Of a stretch of DNA of 48,842 nucleotides, positions 42,282-48,842 are shown one piece after another; within the stretch, counting starts at the first letter, position 1, and each line of letters opens with the position of its first letter. Source of the DNA: Candidatus Aenigmatarchaeota archaeon (GTDB lineage: Archaea > Aenigmatarchaeota > Aenigmatarchaeia > GW2011-AR5). The DNA is taken from the NCBI GenBank assembly GCA_016180925.1, contig JACPAH010000003.1:1-48842 (forward strand), in the 5' to 3' direction. A model generated the notes under the pieces. It saw only the letters and a list, made by a program, of their open reading frames with translations. It made no database searches and was not told the origin of the DNA. The position numbers and the translations under genes are program-made.

Positions 42282-42458
42282 ATGGCACAACAGTACGTAG
42301 GCAAACTAAACAGAGAAATGAGGGACGTAGCTGTCTGGATTGAGGCTGTTGGAAACAGTATCGTGTCAGTCGGCTCAATAAAAGGGTACCCTGTTGTTGG
42401 AATACGGGCATATGATGGCAGCAGAGTCACGGCCGGGGACATTATATATCAAGCCTAA
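42282..42458 (+). CDS. Hypothetical small protein
   Basis: 58 residues: MAQQYVGKLNREMRDVAVWI onward, ending SRVTAGDIIYQA. Predicted alternating strands suggest a small beta fold. No family is recognised. GGGTAGAT before the ATG may be a weak ribosome-binding site. The gene follows the possible small transcript and its terminator. Confidence 0.45.
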   Translation: MAQQYVGKLNREMRDVAVWIEAVGNSIVSVGSIKGYPVVGIRAYDGSRVTAGDIIYQA

Positions 42459-42854
42459 AAACAAGACAGCAACTTTTTTAGTATTCATCACACAAAAATT
42501 TCATTTTAAGAAACTCCTATCCAATTCTGAATAAATTTGACCCATCCCTGACATAAGAAACGACAAAAACAGTCTACTACAGCTTATATCCGGAATTTCT
42601 GCTGTTGTCCATAGAAATCATATTTGCCATGCTCAGGATGACCTTGCCTGCAGGGGAGGTCATATACCAGACATATTCAATACGATGGTTTTGATGGTTT
42701 ACTACATACTAATTCTGAATCAATCAAAAAACATATAATCCGGGTAAAAAATGAAAAATTACAAAAGAATATAACTTTCAGAAGTCATTATATCTCACTT
42801 GAGAAGGCGAACTTCCCTTTTTAGAGGCGGTTCTGCCGCCAATAGGTGGTCCAA
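42459..42854 (+). promoter_or_regulatory. A/T-rich gap leading into the dCMP deaminase gene
   Basis: No gene seen. CATTATATCTC (about 42787) is a TATA candidate, predicting a leader of about 40 nt. That leader would contain the hairpin GGCGG/CCGCC (about 42826-42840) right before the AGGTGGT Shine-Dalgarno. Further upstream ATGACC/GGTCAT forms a weak hairpin near 42638-42663. CTGACATAAGAA near 42548 is a diverged copy of the CTCTCACATAAGAA motif. Confidence 0.4.
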
Positions 42855-43337
42855 ATGGACAAAGACGTATACAAAAGAGACGGAAAAAGACCCGACTGGG
42901 ACGAGTATTTCATGGATGTTGCCCATGCCATACGGCAGCGCGCCGACTGTACTAGGCGCCATGTCGGCGCCATTCTGGTGAAAGACAGGCGTATCATCTC
43001 AACAGGCTACAACGGCACTCCGAGAGGCACGAAGAATTGCTCTGAGGGCGGCTGTGAGAGGTGCAACAGTTCCGAAGAGAAATATCCAAAAGGAAGCAGC
43101 CTGGAAAAGTGCGCATGTTCGCATGCTGAAGAGAATTCAATAGTCCAGGCAGCTTTGCATGGAGTCTCAACAAAAGGGGCCACGCTATATACCACCAATT
43201 CCCCATGCACAATATGCGCCAAAATGCTAATTAATGCAGGAATAACAAGAATAGTTTTTGAGGGGGAGTATCCGGACGAGCTCGGAACTGCCTTGCTAAA
43301 TGAAGCGAAAATAGAACTGATAAAATTAAAGAGGTGA
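42855..43337 (+). CDS. dCMP deaminase
   Basis: 160 residues. Zinc and catalytic motifs are SHAEENSI (His-Ala-Glu) and TTNSPCTICAKMLI (P-C-x2-C). HVGAILVKDRRIISTGYNGTPRG is the typical first block, and the Cys-rich insert GGCERCNSSEE is also typical of the dCMP deaminase/ComEB family. It makes dUMP for dTTP synthesis. ATG 42855 follows AGGTGGT. The stop TGA is followed at once by the downstream regulator's start region, so they are an operon. Confidence 0.9.
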   Translation: MDKDVYKRDGKRPDWDEYFMDVAHAIRQRADCTRRHVGAILVKDRRIISTGYNGTPRGTKNCSEGGCERCNSSEEKYPKGSSLEKCACSHAEENSIVQAALHGVSTKGATLYTTNSPCTICAKMLINAGITRIVFEGEYPDELGTALLNEAKIELIKLKR

Positions 43338-43342
43338 CAATT

Positions 43343-43882
43343 ATGCCGAAAAAGAAACTTTCTGACATCGTATTTCAGCGCGTGTCGCCACCGGACGGCA
43401 AGATGGACCTGACAGTGGAAGATCTTGCCGACGTCCTCGTGAGGCGCCTCGGAATAAAGAGGAAGGAGTCAAGGGCCAAGCATTCCAAGCTGCTTCTTGA
43501 AATGATAAGATACAAGAAAGAAAGCATACCGCTAAGTATAGAGAAAATATCCAAAATACTCGAGGTTTCGCAGTCTCAGACGTACGAGGAACTGAGAAAG
43601 TGGAGGACTCTGGGCTTCATAGAATTCGTCAAGATACCGGCCGGGGAGGGCTTTGTCAAGGGTTATATGCTGACATCAAACACGGCAAACCGCCTTCTTG
43701 ACCGCGCAGAAAGCGCTGCAAAGAGCTTTTTCCGCAAGACACGCCGGATAGCGAAGGATTTTGACGACCTTCTTATGTTGGAGATGGCGCGCCTCCAGAA
43801 GGACGAAAAGCCATCACCCAAACAGGAACCATCAGAAGAAAATATGGAAATGGAAAACAATGACATGATTCGAGAAGACTGA
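43343..43882 (+). CDS. Winged-helix regulator-like protein
   Basis: 179 residues from ATG 43343, with GAGGTGA as Shine-Dalgarno overlapping the deaminase stop. The HTH core is LSIEKISKILEVSQSQTYEE (about 60-79), then LRKWRTLGFIEFVKIP and a wing. After that come a helical dimerisation-like segment and an acidic low-complexity tail (KQEPSEENMEMENNDM). It is likely transcriptional, with no assigned ligand. Confidence 0.7.
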   Translation: MPKKKLSDIVFQRVSPPDGKMDLTVEDLADVLVRRLGIKRKESRAKHSKLLLEMIRYKKESIPLSIEKISKILEVSQSQTYEELRKWRTLGFIEFVKIPAGEGFVKGYMLTSNTANRLLDRAESAAKSFFRKTRRIAKDFDDLLMLEMARLQKDEKPSPKQEPSEENMEMENNDMIRED

Positions 43883-44215
43883 TTTCTTTCGGTTTTTTCT
43901 GATGTGAGGGATACATGGAAGAATTAAATTATAAGATATATAATAGAAAAAGTATTATCTATACAAACTTTTAGAAAGAAGTAATTTTATAATATATAAT
44001 AAAGAAAATAATTTCTTTTGTGAAGGATAGAAAGCAATAAATATACTTTCTAAAGAATTAATTAAATAATATATGATTAAAAATATATTTTATCATGCAA
44101 GCCAGGTTTTGTGAGGGTTAAAGATAGTATCTATATTATATATTTATCTGAATAACCCGTCTAGATACCTTCTATTGGCGTCAAGTCTCTGGAAATCTGC
44201 CGCGGAGAAATCGGG
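43883..44215. other. A/T-rich gap, no gene seen
   Basis: Mostly A/T with many TATA-like words. At its right end ATAACCCG (44152-44159) pairs with CGGGTTAT (44212-44219), closing a loop of about 50 nt that contains a GC-richer core (TTGGCGTCAAG, CCGCGGAG). This could be a small structured RNA or the 3' end structure of the minus-strand gene that stops at 44216. Confidence 0.4.
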
Positions 44216-44398
44216 TTATCCCATGAGGTAATTAACAAATCGCGTCAGTTGCGAGGAATGGGGACAACACCCCATTATATGCTGATGAACGCCTGCTAAA
44301 TATGCTTTGTCCCCCGGACCCATGAGATAATAATATTCGTCCATGAGGGCTGCTGTATATATCTCTATATCCGTTCTGGTTATGCCGCAATTTTCCAT
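44216..44398 (-). CDS. Hypothetical small protein
   Basis: 60 residues: MENCGITRTDIEIYTAALMD, then EYYYLMGPGDKAYLAGVHQH and CCPHSSQLTRFVNYLMG. Cys4, Cys43 and Cys44 with several His could bind metal, but this is a guess. It starts 6 nt after the stop of the upstream gene, with GGGTAA in the junction. No family is recognised. Confidence 0.45.
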   Translation of the reverse strand: MENCGITRTDIEIYTAALMDEYYYLMGPGDKAYLAGVHQHIMGCCPHSSQLTRFVNYLMG

Positions 44399-44404
44399 TG
44401 AGAA

Positions 44405-44833
44405 TTACCCGGCAGTCGCTGTCTTCTTCGGCTCCCCTTTCGTGAGAAGCGGTATCGTGACTGGCGGCGGAAGCCTTACATCGTCAGAAATCGAGAACGC
44501 CTTTATCGAGCATCTCCTGAATATATGGTTGTATATGTCAAGCGCGATTTCCTCATCAAGGATTTTCTTTTCTTTCCACGTCTTCAACGCCTTCACGGCT
44601 TTCTCGCCCTGGTAAAGGATATGCCCGGAAAAGTCTATCTGGCCTATTTTCGGGTCGTAAGTCATGGAGAGAAAGAATTCTATTGAGATTATATCCTTCA
44701 TGCCGGCAATGTCGTCCTTTTTCTCTACAGATTTTACTGTAGGCAGCAATATGTTGACGTTTATGTTGCCCTTGTAATTCTCATTTTTTATCTCTGCATT
44801 TATTTTGCTGAAATTGAATCCGACTATTGGCAT
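44405..44833 (-). CDS. Conserved archaeal protein, possibly SecB-like
   Basis: 142 residues. It starts VGFNFSKINAEIKNENYKG, then has paired strands (NINVNILLPTVKSVE, ISIEFFLSMTYDPKIGQIDF, GHILYQGE), a helix, the conserved NHIFRRCSIKAFSISDDVRL segment and a proline-rich end LPPPVTIPLLTKGE. This pattern is conserved in many archaeal genomes from memory, and the strand order with the C-terminal LPPP suggests a SecB-type beta fold. Chaperone function is not established. Confidence 0.65.
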   Translation of the reverse strand: MPIVGFNFSKINAEIKNENYKGNINVNILLPTVKSVEKKDDIAGMKDIISIEFFLSMTYDPKIGQIDFSGHILYQGEKAVKALKTWKEKKILDEEIALDIYNHIFRRCSIKAFSISDDVRLPPPVTIPLLTKGEPKKTATAG

Positions 44834-44973
44834 TCTTTACACCCCGCTGACATAAACATAAAAACCACTTTTAAACGATGATTTTTTATACATCGCAATC
44901 TTATTAAATCTGCAAATTCCATGGTATTTTTTGGAGTTTTGGCAAAAACATTCGATAAAAGAGGGGCGATGAA

Positions 44974-45222
44974 ATGGTTTCGTTGAATCAGGCGGAGAAA
45001 AAAGTTCTTAGAAAGGTGGCGGAAAATAATTTGATGACAAAAATAGAGCTCAGGAGCTTTCTGAAGGGAAGCGGCAATTCTGACAGGGACGTTTCGAACC
45101 TTGTCGACACGGTGACGCGTTCTCTGGTGGAGAAAAAGCTTCTGACGGCCATAAGCCCCGTGGGTTCTACTTGCTATCTCATAACGCAGACCGGAACGAG
45201 AGTTATAGACGACATGAGCTGA
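44974..45222 (+). CDS. Small winged-helix protein
   Basis: 82 residues: LNQAEKKVLRKVAENNLMTK, IELRSFLKGSG, then VDTVTRSLVEKKLLTAISPV and a wing (STCYLITQTGTRVIDD). This is a minimal winged helix. GAGGGGCGAT lies before the ATG. It is followed by hairpin region E and the tRNA gene. Confidence 0.65.
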   Translation: MVSLNQAEKKVLRKVAENNLMTKIELRSFLKGSGNSDRDVSNLVDTVTRSLVEKKLLTAISPVGSTCYLITQTGTRVIDDMS

Positions 45223-45226
45223 TTCA

Positions 45227-45310
45227 TTTCAGAAGAGTATGACACCATGACTTTCAAGTCATACTCTTTGAAATCAAAGTATTCTGTATACTGCGGGCTA
45301 AAGCCTGAAG
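45227..45310 (+). repeat. Hairpin-string region E
   Basis: TTTCA-G-AAGAGTATGAC (45227-45243) pairs with GTCATACTCTTTGAAA (45257-45273) over 16 bp with one bulge. The alternative inner stem ATGACTT/AAGTCAT shares the 3' arm. Short hairpins follow: AGTAT/ATACT (45279-45292) and GGGCT/AGCCT-type (about 45294-45305). The AGAGTATG arm resembles the GAGAGTATGG arm of region A. Confidence 0.65.
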
Positions 45311-45317
45311 ATATATA

Positions 45318-45332
45318 AAGAATACTTATGAT
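45318..45332 (+). promoter_or_regulatory. Shared 15-nt upstream motif, copy 3
   Basis: AAGAATACTTATGAT is the reverse complement of 6148-6162 and 10182-10196. It lies 34 nt before the tRNA. It continues with TCTTTAACGTTTT, while copy 1 read on the minus strand continues with TTAACGTTTT. CTTTAACG (centre about 45337) is at TATA distance from the tRNA 5' end. Confidence 0.45.
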
Positions 45333-45365
45333 TCTTTAACGTTTTGCTTGAATATTTAGCAGGAA

Positions 45366-45450
45366 AGCCCTGTAGCATAGAGGCCAAGTGTTCCCGGCTC
45401 TGGAGCATTCGGAGATACCGGGAGACCCAGGTTCGAATCCTGGCAGGGCT
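45366..45450 (+). tRNA. tRNA-Gln (anticodon CTG) with a 13-nt intron
   Basis: The acceptor stem AGCCCTG/CAGGGCT is complete, with the A1-U72 pair usual in archaeal tRNA-Gln. The D arm is GCAT/GTGT with AGAGGCCAA in the loop. The anticodon stem CCCGG/CCGGG, after removing 45404-45416, closes the 7-nt loop CTCTGGA with anticodon CTG. The T arm is CCAGG-TTCGAAT-CCTGG. The intron sits at the canonical 37/38 position and can form a relaxed bulge-helix-bulge (CTCT with GGAG, 3' bulge ATA). CCA is not encoded. The mature RNA is 72 nt. Confidence 0.92.
45404..45416 (+). other. tRNA-Gln intron
   Basis: AGCATTCGGAGAT, between G37 and A38. It supplies GGAG for the central helix of a bulge-helix-bulge recognised by the archaeal splicing endonuclease. 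Exact ends could shift by one nucleotide. Confidence 0.8.
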
Positions 45451-45659
45451 ATAAATTCATTTGGAGTAAATAATCGGGAAGGGGTTTTGTTGTAACTGCG
45501 AAGCTTGTGGCAAGTGCACATGATGAAACTTCCAGAAGCATCCATGACGCACGGCGCTTATAGTTCAATCATAGCATTTAAAAATAGAGAACAATTGATT
45601 TATCGGGTTAGAGACGATATCAGGGCGTCGTCTGTTGAATAATTCGGAGGTAATTATTG
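45451..45659 (+). promoter_or_regulatory. Intergenic leader before the Mth938-domain gene
   Basis: GCATTTAAAAATAG (about 45575) is a TATA candidate, predicting a leader of about 55 nt. The leader contains the hairpin AGACGA/TCGTCT (about 45611-45634) and then the GGAGGT Shine-Dalgarno at 45645-45650. An ATGATGA word at 45519 has no matching D box, so no C/D RNA is called. Confidence 0.4.
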
Positions 45660-46004
45660 ATGTTGCCTAAAGTGAAGAAAGTAGAGCTTGGAAAGATACT
45701 TGTTGACGATAAGATGTACGGGGAAATGGACCTCCTTCTGCATGCGAATGGCCACGAGGAGATAGACAAGACTCATAACATAGGACTTATGGACTATGAG
45801 ATAATGATGCTTCGCGACCCCAAAGTGCTTATATTCGGCTTGGGTTTCAATAATGAGGCAAAGCTCAGCAGGGATGTACTTGCGGCCGCGAGACGTGACA
45901 AAGTCGAGGTTATTGCGATGTCGTCCCCGGACGCGATAAAAAAGTTTTTTGACCTGGCCAGGCAGAGAACAAATGTAGTCGCCAGGATACATACGACAGA
46001 GTGA
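45660..46004 (+). CDS. Mth938-like domain protein (DUF498)
   Basis: 114 residues: LGKILVDDKMYGEMDLLLHA, then MLRDPKVLIFGLGFNNEAKL, DVLAAARRDKVEVIAMSSPD, AIKKFFDLARQRTNVVARIH. This fits the single-domain Mth938/NDUFAF3-type fold found in archaea; the biochemical role is unknown. GGAGGT is the Shine-Dalgarno; ATG 45660 is preferred, TTG 45657 is possible. The next gene begins 4 nt later. Confidence 0.75.
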   Translation: MLPKVKKVELGKILVDDKMYGEMDLLLHANGHEEIDKTHNIGLMDYEIMMLRDPKVLIFGLGFNNEAKLSRDVLAAARRDKVEVIAMSSPDAIKKFFDLARQRTNVVARIHTTE

Positions 46005-46008
46005 TAAA

Positions 46009-46479
46009 ATGAAAAAATCCACCAGACAGAAGATAGTCGTTCTTTTCATAATAGTCATATTCGGGATGTCGTCAATAGCTTTCTTCTTTATAGGAGTGAC
46101 CAGCAGCTTCGGGGGCCAGGAGGATGCTCAGGATAGTTCTATAAGTTCTCCAGTCGTTGAATACGAGATAAGCCCCTCCGTGGAATCGCTGTACATACAG
46201 AACGGAATAACTTTTCTCAGGTATTACTACACCGAGCCGGATGTTGTTTATGGCTATGTCGGCACCTTGCCGGATATGATGACGACACTGGACGGAAAAA
46301 TACAGTTGGTTGTTGAACGCATAAGCGGGGATTCGAGAAGCCTTTCCATCCAGTCCCTTTATGGAGGCGCCGAGGACATAGAGGACATATCTGCCGGGAC
46401 AATTTTTTCCGCGCTGTGCAGCCATCTTGTCTCAACACCGCCTGAATGCGCCCTGAAGTCAATAAATTCAACTCTCTGA
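46009..46479 (+). CDS. Membrane-anchored hypothetical protein
   Basis: 156 residues. A basic start (MKKSTRQK) and a single helix (IVVLFIIVIFGMSSIAFFFI) anchor an external domain with Ser-rich linker. Two late Cys (ALCSHLV, PECALK) could form a disulfide outside the cell. No family is recognised. It starts 4 nt after the Mth938 gene with GAGTGAT, so they are an operon. Its end overlaps a minus-strand small gene by 12 nt. Confidence 0.65.
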   Translation: MKKSTRQKIVVLFIIVIFGMSSIAFFFIGVTSSFGGQEDAQDSSISSPVVEYEISPSVESLYIQNGITFLRYYYTEPDVVYGYVGTLPDMMTTLDGKIQLVVERISGDSRSLSIQSLYGGAEDIEDISAGTIFSALCSHLVSTPPECALKSINSTL

Positions 46480-46575
46480 CAGGTCTTTCTTGAACCTTCG
46501 AAGGGTCTTCGGTATATCCTTCTCGGGCACGCCCAGAATCTTTGAAATCTCTCTCAGTATTTTTCTTTCTTGCAT
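46468..46575 (-). CDS. Possible 35-residue protein after alaS
   Basis: MQERKILREISKILGVPEKD, then IPKTLRRFKKDLSES: two basic amphipathic helices with a turn at V-P-E. The ATG lies inside the end of alaS (overlap 22 nt), with GTGAGG before it. The length is short, so it may be chance, but the composition looks protein-like. Confidence 0.4.
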   Translation of the reverse strand: MQERKILREISKILGVPEKDIPKTLRRFKKDLSES

Positions 46576-48842
46576 GCTGTTCGCCTCACAAATTCCATAA
46601 CATCCTCTATTTTTTCTATTTCTATTCCGAATCCCTGAGCGACGAGCCCTGTGCCGCCGCCCGATCCTTTGAGGATTTTGCACGATTCAAAGACTATTTT
46701 TCCCGCATCCAGGCCGGTGTTTTTTCCCGCGGAGCAGAAGACATATATCTTATCTGACATTCCTGCAAGGAAGATGAAAGTATTGTCGTTTGAAAGCGAC
46801 TTGGAGATTGCTCGGAGTTTCTCCGTGTCCGCAAACTCCACGGCCTCTATGAGCCTGTTGTCCACCATTTTGTACTTCATGTCTTCGACATTTTTTGTTT
46901 TCCGTTCTTTCCTGGATTTTTTCCAGCGGGCGAAAAGGTTCTTCGTTGCTTCTATCGCTTCTTCGCCATTTGCGCCCAATATTTCCTCGACCTCGGCCAG
47001 AAGTTCTTTCTGCTCTTCGGAGAATTTTTCGGCGGCCTTCCATGACACTATGTTTATTCTTACCACACCGTCCTGTATCCTCTCGGTAGATAGAACGGCT
47101 ATTTTGAGTATCTCTCCTGTGTCGTCTACATGCGTGCCGCCGCAGCCTTCTGTGTCGAATCCCGGTATCTCTATTATGTTAATCTCCTTTTCAGGTATGA
47201 CCCCACCCTGATAAATTCTCATTCCGTACATTTTTTCCGCATCGCCTCTGCTGACTTTTGTTTTGACAACTTTCACAGACCTTTTTACGATGTCATTGGC
47301 TATATTTTCTATTTTGTCGGCTTCTTCCTGCGTCAGGGAGTTGAAGTGCGTTATGTCGAGGTGCGCCTTATCGACGCCCTTGTGGGCGCCGGCCTGCCAT
47401 ACATGATTTCCAAGAACTTTTCTGGCCGCCCCGTTTATTATATGAACGGCAGTATGGTTCATTGTGAGCTGCAGTCTCCTTTCCTCGTCTATCTCCCCTT
47501 CGACCGTATCGCCGACGCCGAAATCCGGGTTCTCTACATGGTGAACTATGATATTGCCCATTTTCTCTACACCGTAGACCCTGCATTTGTTTATGAAGCC
47601 GTGGTCCGGCTCCTGGCCGCCGGACCCCCCGAAAAATGCCGTCCTGTCAAGGATTACATATTTCTTTTCTATTATTCTTGTTACCTTTGCCGTGAACCCG
47701 GTTTCTCTGTTCTTGTAAAACAGCAGCTCGGTAGGCTCCAGGCCGTCTATATTTATGCCGGCCTCCTGTGTCCTGGGTTCCTTCATGTGCTTTGATGATA
47801 TCTTCTCGTAGAAATCCTGCGGCATAGACATTTCAATCCCTTTCCTTTTCGAGACGCTTTCCACGAATTCGGGGGTTATGCCGCGCGACTCGTAAAGCTC
47901 CACGAGTTTGTCCGTTTCTATCTTGCTCTTTTTCTCGATTAGAGTTTCAACGAATTCCATATTCTTTTTCTCAGTAGAAATGAATCTTTGCTTCTCCACA
48001 TCCAGTATTTTTCTTATGTCTTCAACAGAGTTGACAAGCCGCGGGTTTAGTTTCTTGAGGTAATCGGCATGCCATTCGCATATGTCTGCCAGGTCCACAT
48101 CGAATCCGTATTCCTGTATGAAGCCCAGGGCCCTTCTGAGTATTATCCTGAGGTTATATCCCCCTCCGACGTTGCTTGGAAGCGCCCCGTCTGATATGGA
48201 AAGCAGAAGCGTCTTGGAGTGGTCTGCTATCGCATATGCGGCCTCGATTGGGGTTGTTTTCCTTATGAGCTCCTTGACCGATATCCCAAGACCGTCAGAT
48301 ATTTTCTTTTTTGCCTTTGTTATGTCAGGAACTTCATCAAGGTTAAGGGCGCCGGCGACCTTTGAGTATTTCATGTAGAAATCCCTGTCATAATCGGTCA
48401 TAGAGAGGAGTTTTTCCGTCACGGGACCGAAAATAGCGTCATAGCATGTCGGTGTCCCCTGCGAGAGCCATGCAAATCTCTCCAGGCCGGCTCCCATATC
48501 CACTATTTTGTCCGCCATGTGCGTGTATTTTTCCGGCGTCCCGAGGAATTCCGTAAATACCGCATTCCCCAGTTCAAGCCCCAGGACGAAATATTCCAGA
48601 GAATATCCGAAAGCATTTGGCCCCAGCCACACATCCTCCACGAATGTCACGTCCTTTTCCGGTATTTTCAAGGCATCTGTCAGAAGCCTGAAATCCAGTT
48701 CTATGCACCTGTCTTTCCAGTATCCGCTTTCGCCGTTATACAGAGAGTGCTGGCCTATCATGACGAAGTTGGTGCCGTGCCTCCCTGTGACGCCTACATT
48801 CGGTATGTCGTTGAATCTGAGGCAGTTCTGAGGTATTATGAG
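46554..48842 (-). CDS. alaS: Alanyl-tRNA synthetase, 5' end missing
   Basis: The frame runs in from the right edge: the first visible codons encode L-I-I-P-Q-N-C-L-R-F-N-D-I and VGVTGRHGTNFVM, the archaeal AlaRS motif-2 region, so the ATG at 48761 is internal. Downstream are the class II core and VGGGYNLRIILRRALGF, which carries the core's late motifs. The editing domain has NHTAVHII (H-x3-H) and GCGGTHVDDTGEI (C-x3-H) zinc and catalytic residues. The end has GSGGGTGLVAQGFG of the C-Ala domain. It charges tRNA-Ala and clears Ser/Gly errors. About 760 residues are visible. Confidence 0.96.
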   Translation of the reverse strand, partial: LIIPQNCLRFNDIPNVGVTGRHGTNFVMIGQHSLYNGESGYWKDRCIELDFRLLTDALKIPEKDVTFVEDVWLGPNAFGYSLEYFVLGLELGNAVFTEFLGTPEKYTHMADKIVDMGAGLERFAWLSQGTPTCYDAIFGPVTEKLLSMTDYDRDFYMKYSKVAGALNLDEVPDITKAKKKISDGLGISVKELIRKTTPIEAAYAIADHSKTLLLSISDGALPSNVGGGYNLRIILRRALGFIQEYGFDVDLADICEWHADYLKKLNPRLVNSVEDIRKILDVEKQRFISTEKKNMEFVETLIEKKSKIETDKLVELYESRGITPEFVESVSKRKGIEMSMPQDFYEKISSKHMKEPRTQEAGINIDGLEPTELLFYKNRETGFTAKVTRIIEKKYVILDRTAFFGGSGGQEPDHGFINKCRVYGVEKMGNIIVHHVENPDFGVGDTVEGEIDEERRLQLTMNHTAVHIINGAARKVLGNHVWQAGAHKGVDKAHLDITHFNSLTQEEADKIENIANDIVKRSVKVVKTKVSRGDAEKMYGMRIYQGGVIPEKEINIIEIPGFDTEGCGGTHVDDTGEILKIAVLSTERIQDGVVRINIVSWKAAEKFSEEQKELLAEVEEILGANGEEAIEATKNLFARWKKSRKERKTKNVEDMKYKMVDNRLIEAVEFADTEKLRAISKSLSNDNTFIFLAGMSDKIYVFCSAGKNTGLDAGKIVFESCKILKGSGGGTGLVAQGFGIEIEKIEDVMEFVRRTACKKEKY

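Noticed and set aside
45510-45560. Possible C/D box RNA (ATGATGA at 45519)
   Set aside because: No matching D box (CTGA) at proper distance and no terminal stem.

Overview
The window is chromosomal DNA from an archaeon. The core genes show this: two histone-fold proteins, Orc1/Cdc6, family B DNA polymerase, the small subunit DP1 of family D polymerase, RadA, an RPA-like protein, Hjc resolvase, archaeal DnaG, NAC, SecD/SecF and an STT3/AglB oligosaccharyltransferase. PolD together with histones points to a euryarchaeal-grade or DPANN-like lineage, not Crenarchaeota; I cannot place it more precisely. Many genes have a T/A-rich TATA box 25-28 nt before the start codon and so look leaderless. Genes inside operons carry a GGTGA-type Shine-Dalgarno. 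Genes are dense on both strands, often with overlapping ends.

Layout. (1) 1-9007: a surface-glycan block with a GT4 glycosyltransferase (cut by the left edge), an oligosaccharyltransferase split into two genes, a PIG-V-like membrane mannosyltransferase, a B12/radical-SAM enzyme, an MtrA-like protein, a dolichol-phosphate sugar synthase and a flippase-like membrane protein. (2) 9000-16298: geranylgeranyl reductase-family enzyme, secF-secD, NAC, a TctA-like membrane protein, a 2H phosphodiesterase, a frameshifted IMPase and a small histone-fold protein. (3) 16323-22071: polB, polD small subunit and orc1/cdc6, followed by a probable replication origin with ORB-like repeats. (4) 22082-28044: DUF35-thiolase-HMG-CoA synthase, then a class II HMG-CoA reductase (upper mevalonate pathway to archaeal lipids) and Hjc. 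(5) 28101-34017: dnaG, a Zn-ribbon protein, phosphohexomutase, and a thpR / OB-fold / sugar nucleotidyltransferase operon whose last gene seems to start at ATA or ATT. (6) 34170-36204: a small HTH gene, then a roughly 380-bp array of TTCACGTGAA-type palindromes leading into an ExeA/TniB-like AAA+ ATPase with a C-terminal winged helix. (7) 36233-41035: PRC-barrel protein, radA with a homing-endonuclease intein, rpa and a histone. (8) 41275-48842: small winged-helix and membrane proteins, dCMP deaminase, an intron-containing tRNA-Gln, an Mth938-domain protein, and alaS (cut by the right edge).

The most unusual signals lie between genes. Several gaps (6976-7368, 10125-10387, 27530-27645, 28573-28860, 45227-45310) are packed with consecutive near-perfect hairpins, some nested into multi-branch folds. 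Two of them share a 118-nt module, about 85% identical, that carries the TATA box of the gene downstream. A separate element of about 110 nt occurs twice (4517-4626, 21960-22071) and folds into a closed structure with pairing changes between the copies. The palindrome array and its AAA+ ATPase look like an initiator or regulator with its own target sites. Sequence alone cannot show whether it is a second origin, a captured replicon or an autoregulated switch.
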